From Manis javanica (Eukaryota > Chordata > Mammalia > Pholidota > Manidae), in contig NC_133167.1 of NCBI RefSeq assembly GCF_040802235.1, positions 883,001 to 947,000 of the forward strand: a stretch of DNA of 64,000 bases, written 5' to 3'. A program made the translations under genes and the position numbers. Shown piece by piece: positions 31,350-43,300 of the stretch (positions are counted from its first letter, which is position 1; each line of letters begins with the position of its first letter). Under the pieces are notes generated by a model. That model worked only from the letters and a program-made list of their open reading frames with translations, was not told where the DNA came from and did no database searches.

Positions 31350-32470
31350 AAAAAACACACATGGATAATAATCTGGAATGAAAGAGAAGGCATCACTTCA
31401 GACCTTATAGATATTAGAAGAATAAGAACATTATTAATAACTATGCAAATACATTCGACAACTTTGTTGAAATGCACAAATTTCTTTAAAGTCACAGCTT
31501 GCTTTGCAAAACCGATACAAGCAATATAAAACCTAAATTACCTATATCTATTAAAGTTGTTGAATTCATAATTTAAAATCTTTCTACAAAAAAACCCTCC
31601 TGACCCAGATGGTGTCACTGGTGAATTCTATCACATATTTAAAGATAAAATAATATCAATCTTAAATAGTTTCAGAAGGTAAAGGAGAAATACTTCTCAA
31701 GTCATTTTCAAAGGCAAGCTTTACCCTCATTGCAAAACTGGACAAAGTTATTATAAGGAAAGAAAACTATAGACCAATAACATGCATGAACATAAACACA
31801 AAAATCTTTAATAAAATATTAGCTAATTGAATTCAGCAAGATATAAAACAAATAACATCATGAACAACTATCTCAGGAATGTAAGGTTTATTTTAATATT
31901 GGAACATCAATCAATAATTCACTGCATTAATAAAGAACATTTATATAATCCTCTCATTAGATGCAAAAAAAATACAAAATTCAACATCCTTTTTAGATAG
32001 AAACTCCCTTACTGTGATAAAGAGCATCTATTGATAATCTATAGGAAACATCATACTTAAAGGTGAGACTGAATGCCTTCCCACTGTGCTCAGGAAAAGG
32101 AACACAGCTCTCACCATTTTTATTCAAAATGGATTGGGGAACCTAACTAGCCAGTAGAAATAAGGCAAGAAAAAAAATGCATTCAGATAGGAAGGGAAGT
32201 ACAACTATTTTCACATATAACATATTGTGTATGTAGAAAATCATAAGAAATGTACCCCCCATAATTACATACTAATAAGTGAATTAGCAAGGCTATAGGA
32301 CACAGAATTAACACACAAAAATGTATTTCTATATACCAGCAAAAAACTGGAAAAAGGAAACTAAAAATACATTATCATTTGCAAGTGTCAAAAACAAAGA
32401 ACTTGAGAAGCGCACAATGTGTATGCTCCAAGCTACAAAATATTGGTGACAGAAATTAAAGCCCCCCATA
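31350..32470 (+). repeat. LINE-1 ORF2 fragment
   Basis: AT-rich stretch with degenerate L1 ORF2 reverse-transcriptase text, including cctcctgacccagatggtgt, gaattctatcacatatttaa and the later catctggcat-free segment tatgtagaaaatcataagaa. Frames are broken. The segment at 30900-31050 may belong to the same or another old element, separated by a GC-rich insert at 31060-31340. Confidence 0.7.
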
Positions 32471-32539
32471 AATGGACAGGTATACGGCATTCATGGACTG
32501 AGGGTGCAGTTCTCCCATGTCGAGCTATAGGATCCAATC

Positions 32540-32840
32540 AAGCAGCAAGCATCACCTCCTGCTGGCTTTGCTTCCTCAGCCCTGCCCTCGTCTTGCTGGC
32601 CTCCCCACCTCCTGCCTGGCGAGGATGCCAACATCTCTCCCTTGCATGTCTGCAACTGCCTTGTGGTTGGTCCACTACCTCTGGTCCATCCTGAGCTTTC
32701 AGCCAGAGAGAGATGTCAAATATACACATAGCAGGCCCTGCTTACAACTATGCAGGGGCTTCCCACTGCCCAAGAAATAAGACTCAAGCTCCTTCAGCGG
32801 ACCCAAGGCCCTGATGGACCTCTCCAGCCTCGGCTCCTGC
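32540..32840 (+). repeat. Ancient L2-like relic
   Basis: Text such as ggggcttcccactgcccaag followed by a ctcaagctccttc segment resembles the widespread old mammalian element carrying tggcttcccattgc and ccaaactccttac, which I take to be L2-related. Low certainty on family. Confidence 0.4.
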
Positions 32841-32849
32841 CCCAGCAGA

Positions 32850-35800
32850 GTAGCCCCAGTCAAGCCCGAGCCAGTGACTCCTTGCCTAGCAGCCTCACCT
32901 CCTGGCAGATCTGTAAAGGGACCAGGGGTCCCGGACAGCTGAGGATGGGAGGGCCTGGGCCCTGGCCCTGTGAGCAGGCTCCCAGGCCAGACTCAGGCAG
33001 CACTGTCTTTGCAGACACAGCCTGCACTTGCCGGAGGGTCCGAGTGTGGGCTGGACGCGGCCAGAGCCCACAGCCACCGTCTGGGCTCCTCTGGGGAGGG
33101 ATGGGGTCCCAGAGCTGCAGTGCTGAGTGTAGCTGGGGGCTGGCCCAACCTGCCCCCAGAGCACATCCTCAAAACCAGAAAAGACCCTCCCCCAGTGGAG
33201 CAGTCGTGTCCATGGCCTTGTGTGGGGTCCAGAACTCCAAAGTGCCTTCAGGAACACAAGTGACTTTCCAGCCATTTTAGAAGGCAGCAAAGCTAACTTA
33301 AATCTGTTAAATATTCAGGGGGAAATCTAGTAAAACTAAATGAGGCAGACATGGGACACTGAGAATTGTGAATGGAGACAGAGAGAAAAGACCCTGAAGC
33401 TTCTGAGAAGCCAGCAACCTGGCCAGCCCTGGGCCACCCAGCCCGGCCCCACTCGCCTCCTGGCCAGGCAGCCCTGCTCCAACCAGGCCTTCCCGGGGCA
33501 CCAGGCTCCCACACTCACCCCAGAAGCTCTGCCACCCCAAGGCTGGCGCAGGAGCAGGATGGGGAAGGACGGGCCCCCACGAAGGAGGTGCTGCACGCCT
33601 GCCTGCAGCAGGAAGTGACAGAAGAACCCAGAGGTGGTGTGGGGCAAAGTCCGCCGGGAAGGCTGGGGAAGACGTCCTCACCTGCGCACTCCCAGACCTG
33701 CTCATAAATCTGGGTCTGCCAGAGCCACCGCGTGTGGGAGAGAGGTGGTCTTCACCCCACACTGTACCCCGCCAGCAGGCCCACAGCTTGGAGGCCCAGG
33801 GCAGGCTGTGGTGGAGGTTGAGGCAGCAGCAGGCCTGCCTGGGGCCCAAGGGGGCCCTGTGGTCCGCAGGGGCAGCTCAGCCTGGGGCAGCCGCACTGGA
33901 TGTGGGGGCTGTGGTCGGGCTGCCATGCGTCAGGCGCTCCGCCACGGCGGGGAGAGGGAGCGACCGCTGCAGCCCCCACATGCTCAGACCCCAGAGGGCC
34001 TCGGGGGCAGGCCTACCCCGCTTGCCCCCTCCTCAGCAGGCAGGTCCGCTCACCCTATCCCATGGGTTCCTCCCGGCCGAGGACTCCGGGGCAAACCAGA
34101 GCCAGAGGCCGGGACACGGGACACACCGTGAGTGCAGACAGAGCTGCGATGAGTTTGCAGCGAGCCCGCCGAGGCCTAGAGAACACCCCCTGCTTCTCAA
34201 CGTCACTCAGCTAGGACAGGGCAGTGCTGCGGGGGCCAGGTCTGCCCGGCTACCAAGGCTGCCCTGGGGCAGGAGGGCACGCCCCGTTGCAGCTGCCCCC
34301 CAAGTCCTAAGAGCCCAGCTGGTGGCCGCCTCCCCAGGTGGCCCTCCCATCTGTGGTGCCCGCAGGTCCTGGTCCTCCCTTGGTCCTCCAGCCGACCCCA
34401 CAGCGGGGCCAGGACGTGTCCCCAGATCCAGTCCCTTGAAGAGCAAAGGGTGAGTCACCCCACAAACTCTTGGGGAGGAGCCTGCACCAGTCTCGGCCGT
34501 GCCCTCTGGAGTTCCGGAGAGGTCTGGGTATCTGGCCCAGATGTGATGGGGCAGGGCGGTTAAGCAGCCATTTCCTTTTTCAGGTGTGACCACACCCCCA
34601 GCCCTCCTTTGGAAGGGTGGCGCTCCTGCTGGGGCATGGGGCCTGACTTCAGGGTGAGAGGCAGGGAAGCCTGCAGGACTCACGGAGGGATGGAGCCGAG
34701 TGCACAGCTCGAGTGCACCCCAGCAGCCTCCGGACTGCCCAGGAGGGGCGAGGGGACAGGCGGTGACACACACCAGTGGGGCCATCAGGGCTCCCAGGCT
34801 GGGCAGGGGTGTGGGGGCCTCCTGGGCCTCTCCCACAGGAGCACCTGGACCGAGCTCAAGGCCCTGGCGGCAGCAGGGAGTCCACCGGAGGGCTGCTGAG
34901 GGGACACTGTGGGGGTGCCGGGGGCAGCCCAGCTGGCTGTGGCCTCGGCCAGGGCTGCCGTGACTTCTCACAGTTCCAAGGGCTGGAAGCCCAGGGTCAG
35001 GGCACTGGCAGTCGGTTCCTGGTGAAAGCCCTCTTCCTGGCTTGCGACGGCCACCTCTTTGCTGTGTCGTCATGTGAAACTCTGGGGTCCCCCTACAAGG
35101 ACATTGATCCCATCACAGGGCCCCACATGCAACCTCATCCGAGCCCGATCCCCCCACCAGCCCTGCCTCCTGACACCACCACACAGGGGTCAGGCCTTCA
35201 GCACAGGGACTGGGGGAACAACTCCGTCCCTGGCATCTTTGCCAAGGTGGCCGCCAGGCAGACCTGTGGTTTTCATCCAAATGACAGTGCCAAGCAGAGG
35301 GCAGTAACATGCCGGACAGCAGGAGGGACTGGGGCACGCACCACACACGCAAGGCCAAGCCGGGGGGTGCGAGTGCCGGGCATCCCAGCCACGTGGGGCG
35401 TGGGGCGCCACAGAGCCCCCAGCGGGGCGGCCAGGCTATGCCGCCCCGACTTCCTCTCCCCCCCTTGCAGACACGTCCACCCCGAAGCCGCCAGAGCCAT
35501 CTGCCTCTGGAGAGCCCAGCCTCGGTCCTGGGGCCGCACAGCGGGTTTGGAACTGGGTCGCTCGGTGCGTCTCTGGTGGCCCTTGGCCGAGGTGGTGGTC
35601 CCGCTGCCACCACTGCAGCCCTGGGTTGACCGGAAGGTGCAGGGGGAAGGCCCAGCCAGCAGGCCTGCGGATCCCGGGCTGGGTGATAGGGCAGGCTGTG
35701 GGGGCCGGCCCTGAGGAAGTCTCCAGTCACTTGCAAAGAAGCTCCAGCCGAAGGACAGAGCCAGACCCGACCCAGGTGGCCAGGCCCCAAGGGGAAGGAC

Positions 35801-36950
35801 CCTCCCCCCCGCAAGTGTGCATGACCTGGACCCCCAGAGTGCCTGCATCCCCACCCTGTGGCTACTCGGTGCTGCATGCTGGGAGAGGAAGGGGTGTCCA
35901 TGTGTTTTGAGAGCCACTGGGCACAGAGGTCCTGAGCTGACTCTGCCCCTGGGGCATCCTCATGGGCCCTGGCAGAGTGGGCACATGGGCAGTGAGTAAC
36001 AGAGGCTTGCCAGGACCGGCTTATGGTGGGCGCATGGCCATTTTCTGGTCTCCAAGCACGTGATTGGGATTGAAATGTGGCAAACAACCAACACCCTCAC
36101 TGGGGTCAGAGATCACAGCTGGGAGGGCCAAGGTGGGACTGAGACCATAATGCCGCACCAGCAGCAGGCTGGAGATTTGGACCACCCTGGGGGCTCTGTA
36201 AAGTCAGGGTGGGACCCCGCGTCTCCATTTGATTCCATGTGGCTGGAAGAACTGCGCTCCAGGATGGTGTGGACTGCGGCTCACCGAGGGGCAGCCACAG
36301 GCAGGCCGTCACTAAGGCCTGAGGTTCAGGGGTGCAGCCATGGTGGGGTGAGTCTGGGAGGATCAGAAACACATGGGCTGGACAATAGGCCCTGGCAGTT
36401 TCTCCCCAGGAACCTCATACTATGGCACAGAGACCCAATGGGCCAGACACCCTGATCATGTGACGACAGGTGCCAAGCTGGAAGAACAAGAGGTGATGGG
36501 AGAACCGCGGTCAGGGCCTGCTGAGTCAGCAATGGTCAGGGACCCAGGGCGACGTCCCCTGCCGAGTCCGGAGCACAGGACCGGACCGGGCACCTCCTGC
36601 CGGAAGCAAGCAGAGGCCACGGGGTCTCTCCGTTTGCCCTTGGCAGCGTTTCCTGCTGGGCACACCATGTGGCTGGGACCCAGACAGCTGGAAGGAAGCC
36701 GGGTGGAGGGCAGTGCTCGCAGGCTTCCTGGGGCGGCTCCAGTCCTGGGGCGGGCCCTGCCTGAGCCCCCAAACATCACATCTCCACATTGCCGCCCCTT
36801 CTCCCCAACGCCAGCCCTGCCCTCCTCCAGGCCTGCATCATGGCCAGTGTGCCAGCAGCTGGATGGAGCCCCTGCGGGTGGTTGTCACCACTCCCTCAGG
36901 GAGGCCGATTCACGGCCAGCTACCCGAAACCAGCCACACCTGGAAACTGC
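32850..36950. other. Intergenic between L1/L2 relics and CAPN10 3' end
   Basis: GC-rich, with long Pro/Gly/Arg-rich open frames on both strands and no recognised exon. No RNA gene was seen. Confidence 0.5.
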
Positions 36951-36964
36951 TCAATACTCCTGCG

Positions 36965-36970
36965 TTTATA
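36965..36970 (-). terminator. CAPN10: Possible CAPN10 polyadenylation signal (TATAAA variant)
   Basis: No AATAAA was found on the - strand within 1 kb past the CAPN10 stop. A TATAAA variant lies about 350 bases downstream, followed by a GT-rich stretch (ggtgtggctggtttcgggt), giving a plausible 3' UTR of about 36,950-37,319. An AATAAA at 36995 is on the opposite strand. Confidence 0.3.
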
Positions 36971-37319
36971 AAGTTACATCCTAAAAGTGTCTCAAATAAA
37001 AAGTCTTGTTCAGTGTCGTCATATGGTCCTCTTGTCCAAGGCCAGGCCTCTCTGGAGCCAGAGGGGGACACAGCGGATTAGGGGAGGCTCTGCCGTCTGT
37101 GGCGTGGAGCAAACATGCCCCTGTGAGGTTCCCTTGCCCGTCCTGTGGCACCTGAACGACCCCAGGACTGCCTCTCCCCAGGACGGGGCTCCTCACCGGG
37201 GCCTCCAGGCATGCGCTGCCCTCCAGTGTGGGTCCAGCTGCGGCAGCGAGGAGGCCGGCAGCACCCAGTGAGGATGCCCCTCAGACCCGTTGCTGGAGCT
37301 GACACGCGGGATCTCCCAG

Positions 37320-40300
37320 TCAGGTTTTCATCACGGCCGTAAAGGAGGCCTGCAAGAGGGCACAGGGGAGGCCTGGGCAGCAGCTGCCCTGGACAGCGAG
37401 CTGGGGCCTCCTCAGCCTCCCAGGCACCAGCCAGGGGCTGGGACCACAGCCCCAGCCTCACCGCCCTCGCAAGCCCTGCCCAGGGCCCTCATGGGAAGAG
37501 AAAGAGTTGCGCGTCCCAGGACACAGCCCAGCCTGCAGCCTGGCCGCTGGGAGGGGCCGGGGGCCGCCAGGGCCCTAGGCAGCCCTGAGGTACAGGGAGC
37601 TTACACACCCCACACGTACCTCCTGGAGAAGCTGCCCCAGTGCCTCCTGGCTGTGAATGGAGCGCCTGCAGGAGAGCGCACCGTGGTCATCCTCCCAGTG
37701 CCCGTCCAGAAGGGCAGCCACACACCCGCCCAGCTATGCACGAGATGAACGCGAGTCTCCCCCGCCCCCCGGGCCGACAGGCAGGCAGTCATGAGGCAGG
37801 TGTGTCTGCTGCCGGCCTCTGCCAGAATGGGAAGGGCTGGGCTTGGTGGGGCAGGCTGGGGAGACGGGGTGGGTGGGCCTGAGGTGCCGAGGACCACAGC
37901 CCTGGGCCCCACCTGTCTATCCTGGTAGCTATGGTCACAGTGAAGACACCCTCCGAGTCTGGCAGGTAGGTGGAGGGCACGATCCTGTAGCTCCCCGCCG
38001 GCAGGTGGCAGAGGCGGCTCACTTCCTGGGCGTAGCGATGCGGCACGCAGCTCAGCAGAGGCTCCTGCAGCAGCAGGGAGGGTGCGCCTGGGCCCCTGCC
38101 ACCTGGGGGCACCTGGGGGGCATGCATGGGCGGGTGGGACTGCCTGCGGCGGCTCGAGGCACACAAGGGCCACACTCCCTCCCTAGGCCGGGCGCACCTG
38201 GGCAGGGGCAGTGGTCTGCCTAGCTCTCCTGGGGCTCGATGCCCCCGACCCCCTGATCACACACACTCTTCTCCAAGGAGGAGGAGCTGCCAGGCCTGCA
38301 ACGCTGGGCTCCCTGCGCATCAGAGCTCCCCAGCCCTGGTGGAAGGCCCGGGCAGGGGGGCAGGCAGCCCTGCCAGGTGCCCACGCCCACAGGGACCACC
38401 AGAAGCACACTGCCCAGGCCCCAGCCCCAGGGTCATCCTGCCCGAGGCACTGGCACTTTCCTCAGGCCCGCCCCACACCGCTGAGCCCACGGGGCCCTCA
38501 CACTGGACTCCCTGGCCTGGGGGCGGCTCCTGTGACCTTGCAAGCTCTCCATACACCTGACTGTTGGCGGCACCACTGGGGAGTGCTGTCAGGCCCCCAG
38601 TGTCTTAGTGAGCGTGGGCCTCCCCCATCCCTTTTCTGCCCCTCCAGCGCCAGCCATTGCTTGTTCCTCACTCCTAGCCTAGGAGCAGCCTCAGTGGCTG
38701 GGGAAAGGTGGGTCCTGTGGCTCTGGGGTGGCTCCTGGTGCATGGCCGTGCCCCAGTGCATGCCAGTGGGTCTCCTAGGTGGGAGGTGCCGTCTGGGAAG
38801 CAGAACTGCCCTCATGACACAGTTGCTCAGAGCCAGGGTGAGTGGACAATGGGCTGAGCTGACCTCTGACCCCAGTGAGTTACAGACTGTATGCATCCTA
38901 GAAAAGTCTTGATGTGCCCAGTCAGCCTGGCCGACTTGCCCGAAGGACAAAATCCAGGCCTCAGCGCCACTCCTGGCCATCTGCGTGGACACAGATCCTG
39001 AGCGACCTTCCCCTCCCCGCAGCCCACCTGGCCTGACTCCGGCCCTGGCCCCTGGCCCCTGGCCCCCAGCCAGCGTGAGAAGCTTGCCTGGAAGATGTGG
39101 AAGCCGATGGGGTGGCACTTGCCATCCTGGCAATCCTGCTGCAGGGAGATGCGGATGCAGCGTGGGCCGGCGCCCTCGGGGACCGAGAGTGGGAAGCAGG
39201 GGTTGGTGGGGTAGGAGGCGAAGTTCCTGCTGCCACCCGCTGTCTGGCCAAGTCTCCAGGAGCCCCGCAGCCGCACGGTCTCCCACTCCCCCAGTGGCAG
39301 GGCCTCCCTGGGGGCAGGGCTCTGGGCCACAGGCTTGATGGCGCTGCGCGAGACAGACAGCACCCGATGTTGCCAGCTTCGGTCACAGGAACCACAAGCC
39401 CCCAAGGAAGCACCTATAGGTCCCTCCCACGCCCGAGCCGGAGCTAGAAAAGCAGCGGCCCCCGGTGGCCCTCACCTGAGAGAGACTCGCCCGCTGGAGA
39501 AGACCCGGAGCAGGAACTGCCCTGGTACATCCTTTAGGAAGGTGCTGGGGACGGCCAGGTAGTACCCTGGGGCGAGCTCGCAGCGGAGGTGGATCTCCCG
39601 GTCATACGCGTGACACACGGTGCCAGCCACAGGGGGCGAGGACAGGACCCTGGGCAGGCTGACCCGCCGCTTCTCCACCTGCAGAAGAAGCCTGGTGCCA
39701 ACGCCACAGACTGGCCCGGCTCCCGTGGTAGCCTCCCCTCAGGCACGTCACCCAGGCCTGCGGGTCCCTCCGAGACCGCTCAGGGGTTGGCCGGAATGCC
39801 CGCGAGTCCGGGGCTTTTGCTCAGCCCTGGGGTGGGGAGCCCTGTCCCAGAGGTGAGCCGTGCAAGCACTGTTGCCCCAGGAAACGGGTGAACTGGACAG
39901 AAGGGCAGTGCAGCCCTGGACTGCTGCCCAAAGGTCAGCCAGCAGCTGCTCCCCAAGAGGAAGGGAATGTGGCGCAGGCCACCTGGCAAAGGAGCAGGGA
40001 GGGCACGGCCTGAGTCGTGAGGCCTCCTCAGGACACAGGAGATCAAAGACCAAGTGGCAGTCGAGCACACAGACGGCCGGCTCCTGTGCTGGACACCTGC
40101 CCATCCCTTTGGAGGGCAGGCCGGCTGCTCCTTCGGCCATAGCCTGAACCTCAATGGCAGGAGTCCAGAAAGAGACCCTCCCCGCTTCACAGGGAGGCAG
40201 GGAGGGGAAGCAGCAGAGCCGGGCTCTGGGCCTCAACAGGCTGGCCTGCTTGGCCGTGGTCCCGACACACCTTCTCACAGAAAATGGCCCAAGCAGAGGC

Positions 40301-43300
40301 CTATGCCTGGGCCTCCTGCAGGCTCTGTCGGCCACTCACCGGGCAAGGTTGGGGAACATCCCAAGCCTGGTGGACTCTCTCCACTGCTGTGCTGGCGGGA
40401 GTGCCGGCAGGCATGCAAGCCCCAGGAGAGCCGGCAGGTGGGAGGGAGGCACCCCGGCACCGCCGCTCCTGGGCCTCAGACGTAGGTTTCCATGGGCCTC
40501 CACAGCCCCAGCCCCATACCCCCCGGGCAGGGGGCCAGCCGGGCAGTTACCTTCCAGATGTGCAGGCCTACAGCCTGGTAGTCCTTGCTCGGGAAGCCCA
40601 CGGGGCTCCACACAGCACGGTCATTCCCCGCAGGGGCCTGGGCCCAGCCTGCCCGGCCCAGTGTGTGCACCCTGGGTCTCTGCAGGACGGCAACGTATAC
40701 CTCGCTGGGCTCCAAGACCCGCAGCCAGAACTTGGGGTTGCTGGGAAAGCCACTGTTGTTCCGGCAGCCGCCTGCCGACTGTCCCTCGACCCAGGCCCCG
40801 GGCAGCTCCTGCGTGTGGCGCAGCACCTTCTCTGGGGCAGCAACACGAGCATGTCACCCCTGGGGATGGCTCCCCTGCCCCCCCCTCCTTCACCAGCACT
40901 GGCATCCTCAAGGGCCCCGCGGGGCAGAGTCGGGCTGGGCAAGGCCGGGACCAGAGCCTCCAGCAGAGGCACAGGGCCCTGCGCAGCCCTCCCCCCTCAG
41001 AAGGTCGCTGCGCCCGACAGGGGCCCGGCCCAGGCAGGGTAAGGGCGGCCTCTCCGGGCGCAGGCCTGCTACCTGAGTAGAGGCTCTGCAGATGGCCGGC
41101 CTCCGAGAACGGGAAGCCAATGGTGACCTCGTCGAACTCCTGGAGGAACTCATCCTCCTCCATCCAGAACTCCCCTTCCTGGAGCTGCGAGAGCAACTCG
41201 GACACATCCGCGGGGTCCAGCAGGCGCCACCCTTCGCCCCTGGACAGAAGCTCACTTCAGTGGAGCCTCCCCCGCAGCACTGACCGGAGTCAGGCTGGAG
41301 GGGCTGGGAGTGGGTCAGAGAGCCCCAGGCCCCGCAGCCCCGACGGCCCCACCCAGAGCGCCCTGTGGCTGGACTGCCCGCGGGAGCAGCTCCCGCCTCT
41401 GGATGTGTCTCACCAGGGCCAGGAGAGTGAACAAAGGCCGTCTGCCCACCGCCCCTCGGCAGCCTGATGCAGGAGGAAGCGTGGTATCTGCCTGCCAGCC
41501 CCAGGCCTGGCCAAGGGGAGCTGACCCAGAGCCACAATGGTCTTCCACTGGGCTGGGGGCTGTAGTGCAGGCATCCCTGGCATCCACAGCCTGGCTGGGC
41601 ATCTGCCATCCATGGCACCCTCAAGAGAGGACCCCAGAGCCAGGGCTGCCTTGGTCCCAGTGCCCAGTACTGAGCCAGCCTCCTGACTCATCTGGGCATG
41701 TACAGAATATGATAGCCTCAAGCAGGTGCCAAGTGGGCCTTGCCAGGGACTAAGAAAGCACTTTCTGACCAGCTAGAGGTGACTGCGGCATGTGCTATGG
41801 GCACTAGGGCCCAGGCACACAGATGGCTGCTACTGGGGGCCCTAGGTCCCTTCTGGCACCCCCTGGTGCCTGCACTCACCCCTCTGTCCAGGGTCCCTGC
41901 CGGCACTGCCGGCCCCAGGGATTCTGAATCCTTAGCAGCAGGATGCTCTGCCCAGCCTGACCCTGGAGCTCTCGCAGATCTGAGACAACGAAGGCATGGA
42001 ACTGGCCGAGCTCCCCAGCACCTGGACGAGGATAGCTCAGTCACAGGCCGGGGGGCCTGCTCCTACCAGGGGTCCTCAGCCCCCCAGTGACAGCCACACG
42101 GGCACGCAGACTCCCAGGACCCCCAGGGACCAGCTGGCTTAGGAGTGGCCTCAGCCAGGTGGCGCTGCAGTGGAGAACCTGGGTGTGCATCTGGCTCCAT
42201 GGCACCAGGCCTGGCATCCTCCCCTCTGTGGGGCCTTGGCCTGCGCCTGGACGGGGCAGGGGGACGGCCTGCATGGCAGTGCCAGACGCCGGACACAGGG
42301 CCACCCTCCAACAAGCTACTGCCAGGCAATGGGAGAACCTCCTCTTGGCAAGGCCAGCTAGGAGGCAGGGGACAGTCGGACGTGTCAACCAAACACCGGT
42401 TTGGGAGACTGCAGGCCCAGCGGCCTGGGAACTAACGACGGGGAGGCGGAGAAGCAGAGAGAGGGAGCGAGGGTGGTGGTCCAAAGAAACGCCTGGGATG
42501 TCTTTAAATGCTTTGTTTAGAATGGCACGGAGGCAGCCACTCTGGGTGTCTCACGCATGTCCCCAGGCCCTGCCATACCTGTGAGCTCCAGCTGACCTCC
42601 AGCAGCCCCATCTCTTTGCCTGGTGGTTTCTCCAAAGCCTAAGAAATAGCCCTGCCAACCAGGCCAGCCCCCTCACCCTCCGCGTCTGGCACAGAGCCCA
42701 CGGAGCACTTCCCACCCTCCTGTGTGTGTGCTCGAACTACAGCCTAGGGTCTGTCTGTGGGGGACTCAGGCCAGGTCTGTGCCAACCCTCACACACATGC
42801 CAGGGCAGCTCAACAGCATCGGTTTACGTCAATGTTCAGAGTCGGGTGGAAATCCCGAGTATGAAAACCAGCGCGCACGGAGGTTTCCCCGCAGTGTCGA
42901 TCACAGCGCAAAACCAGAGGCAGCCCGCATGCCCGACGTTAGGGGGGCGCGGGCAAACCAGGGCGGGCACGCCCGTGACAAAAGACGCTCACAAAATTTA
43001 CACACCACCACATAAAATGATGTAAGACATAAAATGTAAAATGTACATGTGTCTATGAAAAAAAACGGAGGAATTGCACTAAAAAGTCAAAGGTGGTTGT
43101 GCTGAGTGACTTTTCTCTCTGCAGCTCTCCCACTGAGCACATGGATCACCAAAACAAAAATCCACACTTTGACTTTGCCAGGCTTCCAGCCAGGCTGTGG
43201 TGCTACCAGCCACTCGCGAGAACATGTCTACACGGCAGGTCCCACAGAGGCTCCTGCCTGCTTTTAGGGAGGGTCCTGGTCAAAGGAAAAAGGACGCCTC

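Noticed and set aside
36995-37000. AATAAA on the + strand near the CAPN10 3' end
   Set aside because: Wrong strand for CAPN10, and no + strand transcript ending here could be identified.
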